Assembly: GCF_030269125.1 (NCBI RefSeq) | Contig: NZ_BSSM01000024.1 | Span: 47,189 to 111,188 of the forward strand | Source: Streptomyces hygroscopicus subsp. hygroscopicus | GTDB taxonomy: Bacteria; Actinomycetota; Actinomycetes; Streptomycetales; Streptomycetaceae | Length of the DNA: 64,000 nt | Direction: 5' to 3' | Made by a program: the position numbers and the translations under genes | Notes under the pieces: generated by a model | Databases searched by the model: none | The model's input: the letters and a program-made list of their open reading frames with translations, nothing else | What the model was told of the DNA's origin: nothing | Shown here: positions 42,767 to 51,524 of the stretch, one piece after another | How positions within the stretch are numbered: the first letter of the stretch is position 1 | Layout of the letters: each line of letters begins with the position of its first letter

Positions 42767-42929
42767 CCCGGGGCGATCCCGGAAGGGGCGCGGGCCGGCC
42801 GGGGCGCGCTTTGCCTCCGCGCAAGCCCCTGCTGCGAGGCTCGTCGGGTCCCCGGCGGGCCTCGCCGCCTCCCGGGGACCGGACCACCGCAGATCAGCGA
42901 CCCTGACCACCTGTTGCCGGAGGAAGCGT

Positions 42930-44192
42930 ATGGAAACGACGGAGACAACGGAGACGACAGCGGCGACGGAGACGGCGGGGAGCGGCCCGGAGACGGACCA
43001 GTCCCTCCTCACCTACCCGTTCCACCGTCCCTCGGCCGTCGAAGTCCCCCCCGTCTACGAGGAGTTGCGGGCCAAGTGCCCCGTCGCCCACGTCCGGCTG
43101 CCCAGCGGCGACGAGGGCTACGTGGTCAGCCGTTACGACGACGTGCGCACCGTGCTCGCGGACGCCAGGTTCAGCCGGGCCGCCACCATCGCGCCCGACG
43201 CGCCGCAGCTCACCGGCACGCCCCCCGTGCCGGGCAGTCTGTTCACCACGGACGCGCCCGAGCACACCCGGCTGCGCAGGCTCGTCTCGCGCGAGTTCAC
43301 CGCCCGCCGTGTGCAGAACATGCGTCCGCGCATCCAGGAGCTGACGGACGGTCTCCTGGACGAGATGGCGAAGGCCGGGGAGCCCGTCGACCTCAACGCG
43401 GCGCTGGCCTTCCCGCTGCCCGTGATGGTGATCTGCGAACTGCTCGGCGTGCCCTTCGAGGACCGCGACCGGTTCCGCGAGTGGTCGGACGCGTTCGTCT
43501 CGCTCACCGCGCACACCGCGGAGGAGACCGCCGCGCAGCGCCAGCAGATGATCGAGTACCTGGCCGCCCTGGTCGGCCGCAAGCGGGAGGAGCCGACGGA
43601 CGACCTGATGGGGGCGCTCGTCGCCGCCCACGACGAAGAGGGAAGCCTCAACGAGTACGAGCTGATCGTCATGGCGGCGACCATCCTCGTCGCCGGTCAC
43701 GAGACCACCGTCAGCATGATCGGCAAGATGGTCCTCACCCTGCTGCGCCACCCGGAGCACATGGCCGCGCTGCGCGAACGTCCCGAGATGATGGAGCACG
43801 CCATCGAGGAACTGCTGCGGGTCAACCCGATCGGTGACGGCGGCCCGCTGCGGATCACCCTGGAGGACGTCGAGGTCGGCGGCACCGTCATCCCCAAGGG
43901 CAGCGCGGTCCTGGCGGCGGTCTGCTCCGCCAACCAGGACCCCGCGCGGTTCCCCGGCGCGACGGCGGACGAGTTCGACCCCGCGCGGCCCGAGGCCGTC
44001 CACCATGTGGCCTTCGGCCACGGCCCGCACTTCTGCCTGGGGGCCGCGCTGGCGCGGGCGGAGCTGCAGATCGTCCTCACCTCGCTGCTGGACCGCTTCC
44101 CCGGCCTGCGGCTCGCGGAGGACGTCGAGTCCCTGGAGCTGACCACCGGCATGATGGTGCACGGCCTGACCCGTCTGCCCGTCACCTGGTGA
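42930..44192 (+). CDS. Cytochrome P450
   Basis: 420 residues, actinomycete class I (CYP105/107-like) P450. ATG after GGAGGAAGCGT. I-helix AGHETT near 253; ExxR in EELLR near 293; heme-binding FGHGPHFCLG with C369. The N-terminus carries a Thr/Glu low-complexity stretch before the catalytic fold. It needs ferredoxin and reductase partners, not encoded nearby. Likely a late hydroxylation/oxidation of the tetronate or its acyl chain. Convergent with the FAD monooxygenase gene through a strong shared terminator. Confidence 0.94.
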   Translation: METTETTETTAATETAGSGPETDQSLLTYPFHRPSAVEVPPVYEELRAKCPVAHVRLPSGDEGYVVSRYDDVRTVLADARFSRAATIAPDAPQLTGTPPVPGSLFTTDAPEHTRLRRLVSREFTARRVQNMRPRIQELTDGLLDEMAKAGEPVDLNAALAFPLPVMVICELLGVPFEDRDRFREWSDAFVSLTAHTAEETAAQRQQMIEYLAALVGRKREEPTDDLMGALVAAHDEEGSLNEYELIVMAATILVAGHETTVSMIGKMVLTLLRHPEHMAALRERPEMMEHAIEELLRVNPIGDGGPLRITLEDVEVGGTVIPKGSAVLAAVCSANQDPARFPGATADEFDPARPEAVHHVAFGHGPHFCLGAALARAELQIVLTSLLDRFPGLRLAEDVESLELTTGMMVHGLTRLPVTW

Positions 44193-44261
44193 CCGGCCCG
44201 CCGGAGCACCGCCCCCGCCGTCACCGGCCGGCGGCCGGGCGGTGTTCCGGCGAGCCCGACG

Positions 44262-44301
44262 AAGGCCCTGGACCGTACGGGAACGTACGGTCCAGGGCCT
44301 T
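44262..44301. terminator. Strong bidirectional terminator between P450 and FAD monooxygenase genes
   Basis: 18-bp perfect stem (44262-44279 with 44284-44301) and a GGAA tetraloop, flanked by A/T on both sides (GAAGG / CCTTG), centred between two convergent stop codons. Confidence 0.8.
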
Positions 44302-44327
44302 GTGCCGCCCGCACCCGGCCGCGGCGG

Positions 44328-45590
44328 TCACATCCGGGTGGCGGGCACCTGCGCCCGCACGGCGTGCGGTCCCGGCTTCTGCAGCTGGAAGTACGCACCT
44401 CCCAGCACCTTCTCCTTCAGCTTCTGGCTCTGGTCGACCACCCGGTACAGCGAGCGGCGGAGGACCCCGCCGGCGCCGTGCAGGGCGAACAGCCGCTCCT
44501 GCCGCAGTTGCAGCCCGCGCGACCTGCCCACCGCCTCCTCGCGCGCCCGCTGGAACTCCTCGCACGCCCGCAGCAGCGCCGCCTCGTCCCCGCCCGCGTC
44601 GATCGCCTCGCGGACCAGCGGGGCCAGGGTCACCGCGTCGATGATCGCGTGGTTGACGCCCTGCCCGAGGATCGGTGTCAGCGTGTGCGCCGCGTCGCCG
44701 ATCAGGACCAGGCCCGGCATCGACCAGCGCGGCACCAGCGCGGTGAAGATGTCCAGCATCGACGTGTCGGACCACGAACGGATCTCGCTGCGCACCGACC
44801 CGGACAGCTCGGGTGCGAGCAGGTCGAGGCGCTCGTACAGCGCGGGCAGCCCCTGGGCGCGCAGCGCCTTCAGACCCCCCTTGGGGATGTTGAAACCGAC
44901 GCGGACACTGTTCGGGTGGGTCGGGATGAACAGCCCGTGCTGGTCGCCGCGGATGCGGATGCGGTACGTACGGTCGTCCCACTCGGGCGGGAACGGCAGC
45001 TTCAGCCACACCACGTCACGGTCCAGCGGCAGCTTCGTGTACGGCAGACCCGCCATCTCACGGACCTTGCTGAACCGGCCGTCCGCCGCCACGGTGAGCG
45101 CCGCCCGCACCGTGATCTCGCCCTCGGGGGTGCGCGCCGTCACCCCGGTGACCGGCCCGCCGCCGTCGGCGGAGCGCAGCAGCCGGGTGGCCGTCGCCCG
45201 GCGCACCAGGACGAAGTGCTCCGGGTGCTCCTCCTGCCCGAGGGCCGCCAGCGCCGAGAGCAGCGCCGGCTGGGGCATCTCCACCGGGTAGGGGTGCGGA
45301 TACCGGAAACGGCGGAAGTCGGCGCGCAGCACGGTGCTGCCGGAGTCGACGATCTCCATTCTGTGCATCTGCTGGTAGGCGCCGTGCAGCCGGTCGAGGA
45401 CGCCCAACTCGTCGAGCAGCCACACCGAGTCGGGAGAGACCGACTCGCCCCGGAACGACCGGTCGAAGTGCCCGCTCTGTTCCAGGACCACGACGGAGAC
45501 GGAACGCTTGGCGAGCTCCACCGCCAGCGTGAGCCCCGCCGGGCCTCCTCCGACCACACACACCTCTGCGGTCAGCTCAGTTGTCGTCAT
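44328..45590 (-). CDS. FAD-dependent monooxygenase (PHBH-fold)
   Basis: 420 residues from the ATG at 45590 (AAAGG upstream; a TTG at 45593 is adjacent). FAD-binding VVGGGPAGLTLAVELAKR near 10, second motif VAADGRFSKVREM, and GDAAHTLTPILGQGVNHAI near 285 for the FAD ribityl/pyrophosphate. Group A aromatic/polyketide hydroxylase or epoxidase type with NAD(P)H. The only minus-strand gene inside the tetronate-type cluster apart from the regulators. Substrate unknown; with the P450 it provides tailoring oxidation. Confidence 0.9.
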   Translation of the reverse strand: MTTTELTAEVCVVGGGPAGLTLAVELAKRSVSVVVLEQSGHFDRSFRGESVSPDSVWLLDELGVLDRLHGAYQQMHRMEIVDSGSTVLRADFRRFRYPHPYPVEMPQPALLSALAALGQEEHPEHFVLVRRATATRLLRSADGGGPVTGVTARTPEGEITVRAALTVAADGRFSKVREMAGLPYTKLPLDRDVVWLKLPFPPEWDDRTYRIRIRGDQHGLFIPTHPNSVRVGFNIPKGGLKALRAQGLPALYERLDLLAPELSGSVRSEIRSWSDTSMLDIFTALVPRWSMPGLVLIGDAAHTLTPILGQGVNHAIIDAVTLAPLVREAIDAGGDEAALLRACEEFQRAREEAVGRSRGLQLRQERLFALHGAGGVLRRSLYRVVDQSQKLKEKVLGGAYFQLQKPGPHAVRAQVPATRM

Positions 45591-45817
45591 CAACGCTGCC
45601 TTTCAGAAGGAGTCATCCTGCGCCGATGGTCCACACCGCGCCTAAAGCAGCTCTTGCGGACGGCGGCGGCCCCCACGCAGGGCACGCGGACCGGCCCCCA
45701 CGGGCGGCGCGCGCAGCGGCCCGCGGAACGGGCGGGCGCCCCGGCGCAAGCCCGTCTTTAGGCCCGGGGCGCACCCTCTGAGGAGCCCGCCCGCCCTGTC
45801 AGAGAGGCGAACGAACC
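45591..45817. promoter_or_regulatory. Divergent promoter region, FAD monooxygenase / FkbH operon
   Basis: 227 bases between divergent starts. It contains the imperfect inverted elements GCCTAAAG near 45640 and CTTTAGGC near 45757, each the complement of the other, about 115 bases apart. These may be paired binding sites. No clear -10/-35 could be assigned. Confidence 0.45.
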
Positions 45818-47755
45818 GTGAGCACAGCAGTGACGACGCCGTCCGGCCCGGAGCCTACCGGCCCCGAGGGCCCCCTCGACCGGCTGCGCGCGCTGTACGG
45901 CGAGAAGAGGCTCGCAGCCGCCTATCCGGCGGTGCCCGCGCTGCTCGCCGAACTCGCGCGGCGGGACGACGGGCCGGCCCAGCTGTCCCGCGCGGGCCGG
46001 CTGCTCGCGAAGGTCGCCCCCGAGGACATCGCGGAGCGGCACCCCGGCATCGAACCCGCCGCCGTCGCCGTCACGGGACACGGCACGATCGACGGGCTGA
46101 CCGCACCGCTCACCGCCGAACTCGCCCGCCACGGAGTCCCGTTGCGCGTCAGTGTCGGCGACCACGACGCGTGGCTGCGCGATCTCCAGGACACCGGCAG
46201 CCATCTGTACGCCCCCGGCACCGAACTCGCCCTGTGCCTGCTCGACGCCCAGGTCGTCTTCGGCGAACTGCCCCTGCCCTGGGGCGCGGAGGACGTCGCC
46301 AAGGCCGTCGCCGGGAAGCTCGACCTCCTCGACGCGCTCGCCACCCGCTACGACGAACACGGCACCGGCACCCTCGTGCTCAACACGCTGCCGCTGCTGC
46401 CCGAGCACACGCGGCAACTGGTCGACCACCGCTCCCGCACCGAACTCTCCATCGTGTGGCGTGAGTTCAACATCGGCCTGCTGCGGCTCGCCCTCGCGCA
46501 CCCGCGGCTGCACGTCGTCGACCTGGAGCCGCTGATAGCCGAGGGCGGACCCGTCCGCGACCCGCGGCTCGCCGCCTACGCCGAGGTGCACCTGGGCGAG
46601 GAACTGCTCGGCCGGTACGCGCGGCAGGCGGGTCACCTGCTGCGGACGCTGCGCGGCCGGACCAGGAAGGTCCTCGTGGTGGACCTCGACAACACCCTGT
46701 GGGACGGCATCCTCGGCGACGACGGGCCCGACGGCATCGCCGCCGCCACCACCTACCGCGGCGCGGCGTTCGGCCGGTTCCAGCGCGTCGTCAAGCAGAT
46801 CGGCGGCCAGGGCGTGCTGCTCGCGGTGTGCAGCAAGAACGACAGCGAGCCGGTCCTCGACGTGCTGCGCACCCACCCCGACATGATCCTGCGCGAGGAC
46901 GACTTCGTGCGGATCAGCGCCGACTGGGAGCCGAAGGACGGCCGACTGCGCGCCCTCGCCGACCGGCTCAATCTCGGGACCGACAGCTTCGTCTTCGCCG
47001 ACGACTCGCCCTTCGAACGCGGTCTCGTCGCCTCCTCGCTCCCGGAGGTCGCCCTGATCGCGCTCGACGAGGAGCCGGCGCTGCACATCGAACGACTGCT
47101 CGCCGACGGCTGGTTCGACGTACGGGAACTGACCACCGCGGACCGGGGCCGCGCGGCGCAGTACCACCAGGAGGCGAAGCGGCAGGACCTCCAGCAGGCG
47201 ACCGGCTCGATGGCGGAGTACCTGGACGCCCTCGGCGTGCGCGTCGAGGTCACCCCGGTGCGCGACCACGAAGTGGCCCGGCTCGCCCAGATCACGCTGC
47301 GCACCAACCAGTTCAACCTCACCACCCGCCGGCTCCAGGTGCCCGACGTCCGCGAACGGCTCGACTCCCCGGACCACCTGGTACTGGCCGTACGCTCCCG
47401 CGACCGCTTCGGCGACAACGGGGTCGTGGGCGCCCTCTTCGCCCACCGCGAGGACCAGGCGCTGCGCATCGACAACATGCTGCTCAGCTGCCGGGTCTTC
47501 GCCCGCGGCATCGAACAGGCCGCGCTCGCCGCGCTGTTGGAGCACGCAAGGGAATCGGGCGCCGCCGAGGTACGCGCGAGCTACCGGCCCACCGCCAAGA
47601 ACCACAAGGTGGCGGGCCTGTACCCCTCGCTCGGCTTCGAGCGGACCGCCGAGTCGCCTGACGGCGCGGCGGAGTTCCGGCACCCGCTCACCGAACTGCC
47701 CGAAGTCCCCGGGCACATCACCCTCGACGCGGACTTCCGCCGCGACGCCGGCTGA
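45818..47755 (+). CDS. FkbH-like HAD protein, glyceryl-ACP synthase
   Basis: 645 residues, long FkbH form. N-terminal about 270 residues SGNH-hydrolase-like; HAD domain with DxDxT motif VDLDNTLWDG (D289, D291), CSKN and FADDSPFERGLV; C-terminal GNAT-like domain (ITLRTNQFNLTTRRLQ, YRPTAKNHKVAGLYPSLGF). This family dephosphorylates 1,3-bisphosphoglycerate and loads the glyceryl unit on an ACP. Here the partner should be the ACP at 57771. No O-methyltransferase or 3-hydroxyacyl dehydrogenase of the methoxymalonyl pathway is near, and a KSIII/E2 pair is present, so the glyceryl unit is more likely used for a tetronate ring. Confidence 0.92.
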   Translation: MSTAVTTPSGPEPTGPEGPLDRLRALYGEKRLAAAYPAVPALLAELARRDDGPAQLSRAGRLLAKVAPEDIAERHPGIEPAAVAVTGHGTIDGLTAPLTAELARHGVPLRVSVGDHDAWLRDLQDTGSHLYAPGTELALCLLDAQVVFGELPLPWGAEDVAKAVAGKLDLLDALATRYDEHGTGTLVLNTLPLLPEHTRQLVDHRSRTELSIVWREFNIGLLRLALAHPRLHVVDLEPLIAEGGPVRDPRLAAYAEVHLGEELLGRYARQAGHLLRTLRGRTRKVLVVDLDNTLWDGILGDDGPDGIAAATTYRGAAFGRFQRVVKQIGGQGVLLAVCSKNDSEPVLDVLRTHPDMILREDDFVRISADWEPKDGRLRALADRLNLGTDSFVFADDSPFERGLVASSLPEVALIALDEEPALHIERLLADGWFDVRELTTADRGRAAQYHQEAKRQDLQQATGSMAEYLDALGVRVEVTPVRDHEVARLAQITLRTNQFNLTTRRLQVPDVRERLDSPDHLVLAVRSRDRFGDNGVVGALFAHREDQALRIDNMLLSCRVFARGIEQAALAALLEHARESGAAEVRASYRPTAKNHKVAGLYPSLGFERTAESPDGAAEFRHPLTELPEVPGHITLDADFRRDAG

Positions 47756-47760
47756 CCGAA

Positions 47761-47789
47761 GGCCCGCCCCACCGCACCCGGGGCGGGCC
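47761..47789 (+). terminator. Hairpin after the FkbH-like gene
   Basis: 10-bp perfect G+C stem (47761-47770 with 47780-47789), 9-nt loop, 5 bases after the stop. A 170-base gap with its own A/T-richer patch (47838-47870) then precedes the FAAL gene, so a separate promoter there is likely. Confidence 0.5.
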
Positions 47790-47929
47790 CCCTGTCCCCC
47801 AACCACCCCCCACCGCCGCGGGGCGGACACGCACAAGCGTCTCCTTAGCGCCGCGGACGACGATCGTGATGTCACAGCGACCCGTGCCGGCGCCACGCCA
47901 GCGGATCTCGGAGAGGTCGGAGAAAGACG

Positions 47930-49720
47930 TTGACGAACTTCCGGACCTTCACGCAACTGGTTCTGGAGCGCACCGAAGCCCGCAGCGCCGCGGATGCCTT
48001 CATCTTCCTGCCCGACGACGCCCGCGGCTCGGTGCCGCGGCACCTCACCTTCGCGGGGCTCGACCAGGAGGCACGCCGGATCGCTTCCTGGCTCCAGGCG
48101 CGCGGCGCGGCGAACCGCCAGGTGCTGCTGCTCTACCCGTCCAGCCTCGACTTCATCAAGGCGTTCACCGCCTGCCTGTACGCCGGTGCCGTCGCCGTAC
48201 CCGCGCCGGTGCCCACGGAACAGGGCCGGAAGTTCACCCGGGTCTCCGGCATCCTGCGCGACGCCGAGGCGGTCGCCGTGCTCACCGACTCGGCGAGCGC
48301 CCCGGAGATCTCGGCCTGGCTGGCCGCGGAGGGCCGCACGGACGTGCCCTGCCTGGCCACCGACGACCCTGCCCAGGGCGACGCGAACGCCTGGCGCACG
48401 CCCTCCCTCACCCCCGAGAGCCTGGCCTTCCTCCAGTACACCTCGGGCTCGACCAGCGAACCCAAGGGCGTCGCGGTCTCGCACCGCAACCTGCTCGCCA
48501 ACGAGGCGGCGATCCAGCGGTCGATCGGCACCGGCCCGGACACCGTCTGCGGCGGCTGGCTGCCCTTCTACCACGACATGGGCCTGATCGGGCACATCCT
48601 GCACCCGCTCTACCTCGGCACCCCCGCCGTCCTGATGGCTCCCTTCACCTTCCTCAAGCGCCCCTACCGCTGGCTGAAGATGATCGGCGACTACGGCGTG
48701 ACCACCGGCGGTGGCCCCAACTTCGCCTACGACCTGTGCGTCCGCAGGGTCACCGACGCACAGCTGGCGACGCTGGACCTGTCCAGCTGGACGACCGCCA
48801 ACAACGGTGCCGAACCGGTGCGCGCCGAGACGATCCGCGCCTTCACCGAGCGCTTCGCTCCCGCCGGCTTCCGTCCCGAGGCGTTCTTCCCCTGCTACGG
48901 CATGGCCGAGACGACCCTGCTCGTCTCCGGCATCCCGCGTACCGCGGGCCCCCGCGTGCTCGACGTCGACGCCGCGGCCCTGGAGCGCGGCGAACTGGCG
49001 GACCCGCGCGGCGACGAACCCAGCCGCTCCCTCGTCAGCAGCGGAGTCGTACGGGACTTCGAGATCCGCGTCGTGGACCCGGAGACCTTCACCGGGAAGC
49101 CCGAGGGACACGTCGGCGAGATCTGGCTCAAGGGCGACAGCGTCGCCCGCGGGTACTGGAAACGGCCCGAGACGAACAAGGAGATCTTCGACGCGGCGGT
49201 GCGCGACGGCAGCGGCGCGGACGACGGCGGCGGCTGGCTGCGCACCGGCGACCTGGGCGTCCTGAAGGACGGCGAACTCTACGTCACCGGCCGGCTCAAG
49301 GAGGTGGTCATCCTGGCGGGTCGCAACCTCTATCCGCAGGACGTCGAACGCGCCGTGCAGTCCGTCGACCCGGCCTTCGGCAACGGCGCGGGCGCCGTCT
49401 TCGCCGTCGACACCGACCACGAGCAGCTGGTGGCGGTCCAGGAGGTCCGCCCCGGCGCCGTCTCCACCGACCTGCCCACCCTCGCCTCCGCGGTCCAGCG
49501 GTTCATCAGCGGGGAGTTCGCGGTCCCCGCCGGCAACGTCGTGCTCGTACGGCCCGGCACCGTCCGCAAGACCACGAGCGGCAAGATCCAGCGGACCCTG
49601 ATGCGCCGGCTCTTCCTGGAGGGCCGGATCACCGCGCTGCACGAGGTGCTGGACCCCGCCGTCCGCGACCTGATCGCCACCGCCGCCGCCGCGGCGCCGT
49701 CCCTGGAAACGGTGGTCTGA
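47930..49720 (+). CDS. Fatty acyl-AMP ligase (FAAL)
   Basis: 596 residues from a TTG with GGAG 9 bases upstream. ANL fold with FAAL features: YTSGSTSEPKGVAVSHRNL near 166, GGWLPFYHDMGLIGHILHPLYLG, TGGGPNFAYDLC, NNGAEPVRAETI, CYGMAETTLLVS, RTGDLGVLKDGELYVTGR, and the insertion region after it. It activates a fatty acid as acyl-AMP and loads it onto an ACP without CoA; the partner should be the ACP at 53388. The next gene starts one base after the stop. This sets the starter unit of the pathway. Confidence 0.94.
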   Translation: MTNFRTFTQLVLERTEARSAADAFIFLPDDARGSVPRHLTFAGLDQEARRIASWLQARGAANRQVLLLYPSSLDFIKAFTACLYAGAVAVPAPVPTEQGRKFTRVSGILRDAEAVAVLTDSASAPEISAWLAAEGRTDVPCLATDDPAQGDANAWRTPSLTPESLAFLQYTSGSTSEPKGVAVSHRNLLANEAAIQRSIGTGPDTVCGGWLPFYHDMGLIGHILHPLYLGTPAVLMAPFTFLKRPYRWLKMIGDYGVTTGGGPNFAYDLCVRRVTDAQLATLDLSSWTTANNGAEPVRAETIRAFTERFAPAGFRPEAFFPCYGMAETTLLVSGIPRTAGPRVLDVDAAALERGELADPRGDEPSRSLVSSGVVRDFEIRVVDPETFTGKPEGHVGEIWLKGDSVARGYWKRPETNKEIFDAAVRDGSGADDGGGWLRTGDLGVLKDGELYVTGRLKEVVILAGRNLYPQDVERAVQSVDPAFGNGAGAVFAVDTDHEQLVAVQEVRPGAVSTDLPTLASAVQRFISGEFAVPAGNVVLVRPGTVRKTTSGKIQRTLMRRLFLEGRITALHEVLDPAVRDLIATAAAAAPSLETVV

Positions 49721-49721
49721 C

Positions 49722-51524
49722 ATGGAACACCGGCCCTACCGGCTCGCCGAGGAGTTCGACCACTACCTCGGCGACCCCCACGACCCCGGTGAGGTCTTCT
49801 CCTACGCGCGTTGCGCGGACCTGGACGACAGGGAGGAGTTCCCCGCGGACATCTGCCGCCGCTTCGAGGAATGGGGCCTGCCCGAGCAGTACGTACCGGT
49901 CGAGTACGGCGGCCGGCTGCGCGACTACGAGCAGGTGCTCCAGCTCGTGCGCGCCGTCGCCCGCCGCGATCTGACCTGCGCCATCGGTCACGGCAAGACC
50001 TATCTCGGCGGGGTCTGCGTCTGGGTCGCGGGCTCGGCGGAGCAGGGCGCCCGGCTCGGCGCCGACATCATCGCGGGGGTTCCCGTCTCCCTCGGGCTCA
50101 CCGAACGCGCCCACGGCAGCGACCTGCTGGCCGGTGACGTGCGCACCGACGACGAGGCCCTGGACGACAGCGGCCACTGGCTGGTCAGCGGCGAGAAGTG
50201 GCTGATCAACAACGCCACACGGGGCTCGGTGCTGTCGCTGCTGACCCGCACGCGCCCGGACGGCGGCCCGCGCGGCTTCAGCGTCCTCCTCGTGGACAAG
50301 CGGGAACTCGACGCGGACACCTACCGCCACCTCCCGAAGATCCGCACCCTCGGCATCCGCGGCGCCGACATCTCCGGCATCGCCTTCGACGGCGCCCGGG
50401 TGCCGAAGGGCGCCCTCGTCGGCGCCGAGGGCGCCGGCCTGGAGATCGTGCTCAAGGCGCTCCAGCTCACCCGCACCATGTGCGCGGCGCTGTCGCTCGG
50501 CGCCGGCGACCACGGGCTGCGGCTCGGCCTGGACTTCGCCGAGGAGCGCGAGCTGTACGGCCGCCGGCTCGTCGACCTGCCGCAGGCCCGGCACGTGCTG
50601 ACCGGCGCCGCCGCCGACGTCCTGCTGCACGAGGCGGTCGCGCTGGTCGCCGCCCGCGCCGTACAGGCCCAGACCGCCGAACTCGGGGTCACCTCGGCCG
50701 TCACCAAGTACCTGTTGCCCACCGGCACCGACCGGGTCCTTGCCGACCTGACCGGGCTGCTCGGCGCCCGCGCCTTCCTCAAGGGCGTCCACGCCGACGG
50801 CCGGTTCCAGAAACTCGTGCGCGACCACCGGCTCGTCGGACTCTTCGACGGCAACACCCTGGTCAACCTCAACTCCCTGGTGAACCAGTTCCGTTCCCTG
50901 GTCCGCGGGTTCCGGCGCGGTACCGGCGACACGGCGGGCGCCGGCGTGGCCTGCGACCTGACGGCGCCCCTGCCGCCCCTCGACCCGTCGCGGCTGTCGC
51001 TCATCGCCCGGCACGGCAGCGGCATGACGGCGTCCCTGCCCGCGTCCGTCGACGAGATCACCCGGCGGGCGGCACGGAACCCCGCGCTGGCCCCGGTGGC
51101 CGAGGCCGCGCGGCGGCTGCTCGCCGTCACCACCGCGGTGCACACCGACATGGAGGAGTACCAGGGCGTCCTCACCGAGGTCCCGCCCGCCGCCTTCGAG
51201 GCCGCGCGCCGCTACACCCTGTGCTGGGCGGGCGCGGCCTGCCTCGGCCTGTGGACGCACAGCACCGACCACGTGCGCGACGACCCGGCAACCGGGCCGC
51301 TGTGGCGCGACGGCCTGTGGCTGCACACCGTCCTCGACCGGCTGCTGCGCCGTCTCGGCGAACCGGCGGCGGCGGGTGAGGAGACGTACGAAGACCTGCT
51401 CGGCGCCCTGCGGGCGGCCCGCACCGAGGGCCGGCTGTTCTCGCTGCTGCCCCAGCGGACCCCGGAGCGGCAGCCCGCGACGACCGGCGGGGCCGCCGGG
51501 GGGAGTGAGAGGACGTCATGCTGA
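49722..51524 (+). CDS. Acyl-CoA/ACP dehydrogenase-like flavoprotein (first)
   Basis: 600 residues, long acyl-CoA dehydrogenase family: N-terminal helical domain, central beta domain (LTERAHGSDLLAGDV, SGEKWLINNATRG), C-terminal helical domain, plus an extra C-terminal extension. At the position of the catalytic Glu of ordinary ACADs (IYEGT) it reads LFDGNTLVN, with Asp in its place. In ramoplanin/enduracidin-type lipopeptide pathways two such proteins next to a FAAL and ACP introduce double bases-conjugated unsaturation into the acyl-ACP. Here the same gene order (FAAL, ACAD, ACAD, ACP) suggests the same dienoyl chemistry. Confidence 0.88.
   Translation: MEHRPYRLAEEFDHYLGDPHDPGEVFSYARCADLDDREEFPADICRRFEEWGLPEQYVPVEYGGRLRDYEQVLQLVRAVARRDLTCAIGHGKTYLGGVCVWVAGSAEQGARLGADIIAGVPVSLGLTERAHGSDLLAGDVRTDDEALDDSGHWLVSGEKWLINNATRGSVLSLLTRTRPDGGPRGFSVLLVDKRELDADTYRHLPKIRTLGIRGADISGIAFDGARVPKGALVGAEGAGLEIVLKALQLTRTMCAALSLGAGDHGLRLGLDFAEERELYGRRLVDLPQARHVLTGAAADVLLHEAVALVAARAVQAQTAELGVTSAVTKYLLPTGTDRVLADLTGLLGARAFLKGVHADGRFQKLVRDHRLVGLFDGNTLVNLNSLVNQFRSLVRGFRRGTGDTAGAGVACDLTAPLPPLDPSRLSLIARHGSGMTASLPASVDEITRRAARNPALAPVAEAARRLLAVTTAVHTDMEEYQGVLTEVPPAAFEAARRYTLCWAGAACLGLWTHSTDHVRDDPATGPLWRDGLWLHTVLDRLLRRLGEPAAAGEETYEDLLGALRAARTEGRLFSLLPQRTPERQPATTGGAAGGSERTSC

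Noticed and set aside
45758..49723. Long minus-strand open frame opposite FkbH and FAAL
   Set aside because: No family motifs; a shadow of two clearly real + strand genes.
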